Position numbers and translations under genes: made by a program. Source: Coprinellus micaceus (lineage: Eukaryota > Basidiomycota > Agaricomycetes > Agaricales > Psathyrellaceae). Taken from it: DNA of 64,000 bases. The DNA lies in the NCBI GenBank assembly GCA_951394405.1, contig OX596334.1, positions 5,332,001 through 5,396,000 on the forward strand. The letters are read 5' to 3'. Positions 58,730 through 64,000 of the stretch are shown in pieces (position 1 is the stretch's first letter; each line of letters starts with the position of its first letter). The notes below the pieces were generated by a model that worked only from the letters and a program-made list of their open reading frames with translations, was not told where the DNA came from and ran no database searches.

Positions 58730-59221
58730 CTTTTGTTTGGCTGTTCATCTGTTTGTTTTGTTCGTTTGCGTTCTGTTTGTTTTGTTTTGTTCTTCGTTTG
58801 TTTACATTCAACAACCTTTCCTTCACGTCCAACTCCATTTACGTTCCTTTATGTTCCCCGATCACCCAAGCCCTTTCATACATCCTTCGTCTACGCCTCA
58901 GTTCAGGGATTTGTGTTTCACGGTCGCCTGCCTCCGTCGACTTGTTCGCGTTTGGCTTCTCCCCTCTTTCATTCCACCACTTTCATTTTTCCCTCTTATT
59001 TCGACGTTTCCTCCCACCTCTCCTTGTTTCACCCTTCTCACCGTAACCACCTCACTCACGCCCTCCCCTCTTCAGTCATCTCCCAAATCCTTGGCTGCCT
59101 CTCCTGCGTGTTCACAACCATCCAAGAAGTCAACAACCCCCTCGTCCTGGTTCCTCCTCGCTTTGATACTCAACACCATCGTCGGATCCCAGTTATATAT
59201 CTACTGGGAAAATACGAATAA

Positions 59222-60444
59222 GGAAGGAAAGCGGGAAGAGGGTGTGGATGTGGGGAAATAGTTGAAGGAGTTGGGAAACCGGTCTGGGCGGGGTGGAGAC
59301 GGGGAGAGGGAGTCCATGGCTGCAAGGGAAGAGGAGGAGTGTCGGTAGGATTGTCTGAGGGCGCTTCAACTCTCTTGCGGTCATTGGGCATTATGTCGAA
59401 TTTGTCTACTCTTTCGCCCTCCATACGCAGTACCTCACCCTCTTCGATGTCATACGCATCCCCCTCGCCCTCCCGTACACACCTCTCATCAGAGAAAACG
59501 AGTGCGTACAAGGGTCTGTAGTCGCTGGCGAGGAGTGGGACGCCGAGTGGGAGGAAGTGGAGTTGGAATGTAGATTGAGTGGGGAAAGCGGTGGATGGTA
59601 TTTATTGGCTATGACGGATGGGTAGTGTATGGTGTGGATACGTGTTTAATTACATGTGGTTAATATTTCTTGGTTCTCTCATTCGATGATCAGCCTTCCG
59701 TCCTTGGCTCTAACTAGGTAACCTTTCCTCGAGCGTCCTTAGGGCCTCGGCTCTACGTCGACTTCGGAGTGCATATGATCGACAAGGAAGGCCTCTGAAT
59801 GTGCTCGTCCATCGTTATCGGTTCAGCCCTCCGATTTAGCCCCTCCTCATCTATGGGGTCGAGAACGAGTGTTCGTTTCACGTTCAACGACGTAGGGTAT
59901 CATCATTTGCGTGCCCCACCTTTCTCAGGATAACGAACGAAATTTAATGGGTCATGGTTCGAAGGTGTGGAGCCCCTGACGACCTTTATCAGCCCCTCTG
60001 AACGCAGAGGGCATGAGGAAACCACAAGGTAGACCTCATTGGGTTGTGTGTGGGGCTAGACCCCGATTTAAGCGCCCAAGGCTCTTTGGATGATCGTTGC
60101 ATCCTCGGAGGGTAAAACGATGGATGGGAGGCTTATTTGGAATGAGGGTGATGCATCGAACTTCGTGAGGGTATCTATCACAGAGATATACTTGGTCACT
60201 TCATACGTGGGGGCGGGGGCGGGCGCTTATTCTGATCAGAATTCGGCGGTGCTAATCGATGGGGGGAGGGGGGGGTCTACACTGGCCAAGCCATATTTGT
60301 GGAGAAGTGTACACATTGGGATCTCAGTCGTTCAAAAAAAAAAAAGCGACTGCCCCCGTCAATTTATCCTTTTTGACTTGCCTGCCTATTGTACCGTCAA
60401 CATACGTAGAGTAGGAAGGATACACAGTGAGAACAGAAAGGCAG
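59222..60444. other. Intergenic; possible minus-strand coding fragment at its left
   Basis: On the minus strand 59590-59330 reads STFQLHFLPLGVPLLASDYR, then VFSDERCVREGEGDAYDIEE and FDIMPNDRKRVEAPSDNPTD, which has the look of protein but is not recognised. From 59640 to 60440 nothing is seen apart from a poly(A) run of 13 at about 60335. Confidence 0.35.
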
Positions 60445-61030
60445 TCAGCACAGGTCCATGCCCAGTAATGACCCGGATGACACACCATTATCCATAATAT
60501 ACACATTCTTTATCACGGCCTTCGTTCCGCTCCCTGGGTTGACGGTGATATTCAGAGTCTCGATGGCGATGTTCTGGACTCCGGAGAACACAGCAGTGAG
60601 AGCCAACGTATGGTCGTTGAGGCAAAGTTGTGAGCGTGCGCCAACGTCTTCTAGAGACGTTGATACCAAGTGCCTCAGAGGTAGAAGGGGAGGCGAGTCG
60701 AGAACTGGCTGAGGCTCGGATTCCCCGAGGATGCGATGCTCCTCTCGTCGCTCGAGTGGAGGGGGTCGCGTACGCACTGCGCTGGGTTCTGCCATGTCAG
60801 GAAGTGTTGTGAATGGAGGGTCCTGTTCGTCAAGGTTGTCTCTCACCCCAGGCACCTTGTATTCTACTTCCTTCGAGTTTGAGGTCGATGCAGCTGTACC
60901 CTTCCCCTTAGAGTCTATGGACTGTTTGCGTTATAAATGTTCTGTCCATCTACAAACATGGTGGAATGTGTACCTGCCCTCGAGGAGCTCGCCCTCCATG
61001 GTAATCGAAACTTCCTCTCCCAGCTTCCCT
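60445..61030 (-). CDS. Partial unrecognised gene with conserved-looking segments
   Basis: The minus strand reads EEVSITMEGELLEGRYTFHH-VCRWTEH (about 61010-60940), a stop or short intron, then a Lys/Ser/Thr linker (KGKGTAASTSNSKEVEYKVP) and a Pro/Arg-rich part. It ends with RSQLCLNDHTLALTAVFSGV and AIETLNITVNPGSGTKAVIK, and TAG/TAA near 60445. The hydrophobic-alternating ends suggest beta-sandwich segments joined by a disordered linker. I cannot name the family. Upstream exons are missing or lie in 61030-61250, where no frame is convincing. Confidence 0.35.
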
Positions 61031-61324
61031 TTCTATCGCCAGTATTCTCACTCTCATTGTTTGTCTGTTGTTGCTTTCTCCTCTTGAACACACTGGCCAC
61101 TCATTGCGAAGTCGGAAAGATTTGTGCTTCTCGGGTGTTGTCCATGTTGCGCTCTGCAACCTGCAAGTCGATGAGAGGGCGAGGGGCAGGGTGGTGCGAA
61201 GTAGGGGTGTAAAGTGGGATTCAATGCACAGGGCACTTAGTCACAGTCATCAGTACCCATATGTGAGCGGACGGTGTAAATGAAGCATGGCCAATGGGTG
61301 AACCGCCACGGCCAACGAACTGCA

Positions 61325-61717
61325 GGAGGGACTATCTGGCATGGGTGAGTTGACAGGACAGTGATGGTTCATGGCTGATGGGTCAGCTGGCGGGGTTCGT
61401 AGCAGGGAGTAGGGAAGCGGTGCTAGTGGGGGGGGGGGTGGAACAGGGTGCCAACTGCGGTGGGTCAGTTGACGATCCCCCTCACACCAACGGTCTTGTG
61501 TCAGTTGACGGGGTTCCTGCCGCTGGAGCAGCGGTGCACAGCTGGACGGCATGCACAACTGCAGTAGGTCAGTTGATGGTTCTCCCGACGCCAATGGTCC
61601 TGCGTCAGTTGACAGCGCTCCTGCCCTGGAGCAGGGTGCGGCAGTGCAGAGGCATGCACAACTGCGGTGTGTCAGTTGATGGTTCGCCAGTCACCAGCGG
61701 TCGTGTGTCAGTTCCGG
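61325..61717. repeat. Degenerate minisatellite, unit about 115-130 bp
   Basis: GTCAGTTGA(C/T)GG-type words recur about seven times. Longer blocks repeat about every 120 bases: GCACAACTGC(A/G)GT(A/G)(G/T)GTCAGTTGATGGTTC, CC(A/T)GGAGCAG(C/G)GGTG and ACCAACGGTC(T/G)TGTGTCAGTTGAC. It ends where the second foldback copy begins. Confidence 0.7.
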
Positions 61718-64000
61718 CTTAAAGCCAGCAAGCTTGGCAGGCAGCTGGGCTGGGCTGGGCCGGCTGGTGTCCAGCTCAGCTAAAAATGGGTCAGCTCAGC
61801 TGCAGGCTGGTGCATATCCAGCTGAGCTGAGCTGTTCCCAGCCAAGCTGAGAGTCGTCCAGCTGATGGGAGGAGCTGAGCTGCTCACACCATCGGGGCTC
61901 AGCTCGAGTGTGTGAAGCTCAGCTGGGGTATGAGTGCCCCCCATCGTACTGGGCTATCCAGCTCAGCTGGACCCTACAGCTGAGCTGACACCCAGCTGAG
62001 CTCAGCTCCAGTGTTACAGTCACACTGTGACACAACAAACAATGACAAACATGACAAACAAACAAATGATGGTGCCATACATACACAAATAGATATGATG
62101 TCATGCAGATCTGAGATCGGAAATGACATTCATTTAGATAAGACTATGCAAAATCGCATGGCTGATATCAGAGTCAATTCTTGGCCGATAAGGATGATTT
62201 TGGTATCGTTAGAAAGCCCTTGTCAATCTCTATTTGGGGGTGTTTGTTGCGATGTCAAATTTGGCTCCCACGGATGCCAAATGGCGGATTTCGAAATTCC
62301 AGGCTTTGCGAGGACACTGTCTATGTTATTTTGGCACACAATGTGACATGCAAACAGGAGGGCATGTACTACCACATGACTGCACATAACACACTGGGCC
62401 TCAGGAGTATTTGGATAATTAGAAGACAGGTTTTGGCAGTAGAGGCAAGTGGACACATGCAATGTGATCACCCTGCCACCTGCTACCACCCATAAATCAC
62501 ACAAGAGCACACCCTTAAATTTCCCTGACCCCATAGGTAGTATGCGAGGACCATTACCAGCATGCAATGACTGGGGTTCAGATGTATTTGGGTTATTAGC
62601 GAACAGACTTTGACATTGGGGGCTGGCAAACACATGCAGTGTAATCACCCAGCTATTTGCTATCACCAATAAATCACACAAGAACCCCTCATCAAATTTG
62701 CCTGACCTCATGTGGTGGTGTGCATGGCGCATGTGTGCTTGTTCTATTGCATGGGCTTTCAAACAGATAGTTTCAGATCACCCAAAGGCTATTGGGACAG
62801 TGATCTCACATCGTATAAACCACAGCTCCAAGTACCAGACCAGCACCATCCATTGAAATTAGGTCTCAAGCAAGTTGTGTGAAAACCAACATATTGTGGG
62901 TTTGGAGCGCCCTTAAAGGTTTCCACACTTTATGGTTGAGTTAAATTGGAGGAGGTCATCTACAAATACAAATCTCAAAAGACACCTAAGCAAACAGACC
63001 ACCCATTACTATGATATTGACCAAACCACCCATTTGGTACCAGTTGTAACCCAAGTGCAAAGTTGTTCAGCACAACTGCTCCAAGTCAGCACTGTTCCTC
63101 CTATATCTTGGGCATGTGTGGTCTGTTTCCTTTCCGGTCTTTTTTATTCTGCATCGTTTTTGAATCTGAATTTTATGTGCATAGTGGTTTGTCTTCCCAC
63201 GGTCTCCATCGTACTGGACGCACATGCATATAGCTGTCACTCATCATTTTTGGCACTTTGAGCTGAATTCAGCAGGACTGGTGTAGATTTAAGATGGGGG
63301 AGATGATGTAAGAGGTAGTGTAGGACACATGTAACACTTCTCAATATGTAGTGTGCCATTAAAAGCTTTATGGGGCCATGAAATGACCTTTGCACATGCA
63401 GATCACGAGGTTTTTACAGTTTTCAGTTGTTTTACAAAGATCAGGTACAGATAAAATGGTTATGAGGGCTATGGTGGAGGCCCTGCACCACTGCCATTCC
63501 ACCAATGCAACAAACATGCATCAGACAGCAGGCATTGCGATGGAAACTGGGCTTGCAAGTACTCAAATCATGAGAAATAGACCAAAATGCTGATTTTTGA
63601 CAATCCGCCAAGAACTGAATGTGATTGGGCTCATTGCAATCTGTTTGTTTCTTATCTAAATGAGTGTGACATCATCCTGTGCCTGAAAATCATGACCTCA
63701 CTGATAGGTCTTATCAGTATGACATCACATTTATTTTTAGCTTACATGATGTCATAATCAAATTTGGCGAGGTATGACATGGGTGTGACAAACAAATACA
63801 AACATACACAAAGCGTGACAGGAGCATGACAGGAGCTCAGCTTCGCAGCTCAGCTAGGCAGAGCTAGCTGAGCCGCCTAAGCTCAGCTGGCACTAAAAAA
63901 AAGGAATCAGAAATAATTACAAGTGTGGAGCTGGGCCACCCCCAGCCCGAGCTGAGGGTGACCCAGCTCTCCCCAGCTGGCTCAGCTCAGCTTGTCTGAC
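61718..64000. mobile_element. Second copy of the foldback element, incomplete
   Basis: It starts inside the left terminal hairpin (GGCTTAAAGCCAGC corresponds to GGCTAAGAGCCGGC in the copy at 2489), so about the first 40-55 bases are missing. From there it runs parallel to 2545-4960 with roughly 85-90 percent identity by eye, including TATCGTTAGAAAGCCCTTGT at 62205, and the AGCTGAGC-rich inner right end from 63830. The right terminus lies beyond the window. Shared open frames (for example 62011-62346) also exist in the first copy but look like chance. Confidence 0.85.

Larger units (their letters stand above)
57294..59221 (+). pseudogene. MPDU1-like PQ-loop protein gene, with frameshifts
   Basis: MPDU1 proteins are ER membrane proteins needed to use dolichol-phosphate mannose/glucose. 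Exon 1 (57294-57359) reads MSLIPKSLPWFIKDLGMSVI-RE. Exon 2 (from 57483) gives KCYRSLIEDLHIFDVPCLKY and ALSKGL...GGGLMKVPQILL. The next exon reads SSAHGLSLPSSVQN, then in another frame SYGITLTYSIWNAFPFSPYG and ENVFLLVQNIAITFLIIPYA, and later LPLSLFSKLLQIQQNS followed in a further frame by GSKSTGQLSTFA. The last piece has CVFTTIQEVNNPLVLV then, shifted, LALILNTIVGSQLYIYWENT. Three frame changes (near 57860, 58176 and 59150) fall inside conserved blocks. The introns at 57620-57805 and 58212-59060 are long and pyrimidine-rich, unlike the 50-bp introns elsewhere. It is either a pseudogene or a gene with sequence errors. Confidence 0.7.

Overview
The window looks like a transposon-rich accessory region of a mushroom-forming basidiomycete (Agaricomycetes). 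The evidence is the very short introns (about 45-65 bp, GT-AG with CTAAC/CTGAC-like branch sites) and the repeat and gene families that resemble Agaricomycete ones: a Plavaka-type transposase, a Crypton-type tyrosine recombinase, a Ty1/Copia element, a hAT element, a FunK1-like kinase, and decayed copies of a dispersed family of unknown function. No rRNA, convincing tRNA or CRISPR was seen. Family names are from memory of motifs; no search was run.

Layout. 0-2.5 kb: a 44-nt-arm hairpin, a decayed coiled-coil gene and a gag-like fragment with a zinc knuckle. 2.5-5.2 kb: a non-coding foldback DNA element tipped by hairpins. A second copy starts at 61.7 kb and runs off the right edge, and a 59-bp minimal copy lies at 14.3 kb. 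5.2-6 kb: a truncated pogo-type transposase pseudogene. 8.5-11.5 kb: a seven-exon Crypton-type tyrosine recombinase with a GCR1-like C-terminus. 11.9-13.6 kb: directly behind it, an apparently intact XPG/FEN-superfamily nuclease. 14.5-19 kb: unknown genes, including one with paired zinc-finger-like motifs and one decayed family member.

19.75-25.97 kb: a complete, very young Ty1/Copia retrotransposon on the minus strand (383-bp LTRs without visible differences, 5-bp target duplication, one open gag-pol frame). 26.8-27.8 kb: a large, nearly perfect inverted repeat. 28.3-30.25 kb: a five-exon gene coding for a nuclease-like plus protein-kinase-like fusion. 30-39 kb: degenerate sequence and small tandem repeats. 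38.9-42.5 kb: a Plavaka-type transposase. 44.6-48.2 kb: another decayed family copy, tRNA-like SINE remnants and a 620-bp MITE with a 9-bp target duplication. 49-55.25 kb: a decayed multi-pass membrane protein gene whose 3' part is split by a 5,056-bp hAT element, itself hit by a 623-bp non-autonomous hAT element. 57.3-59.2 kb: the only gene that looks like ordinary housekeeping (MPDU1-like PQ-loop protein), but it carries several frameshifts.

The genes do not form a pathway. The window reads as layers of insertions with datable order. The most interesting units are the Crypton/FEN pair, the nuclease-kinase fusion, and the hairpin-tipped foldback family.
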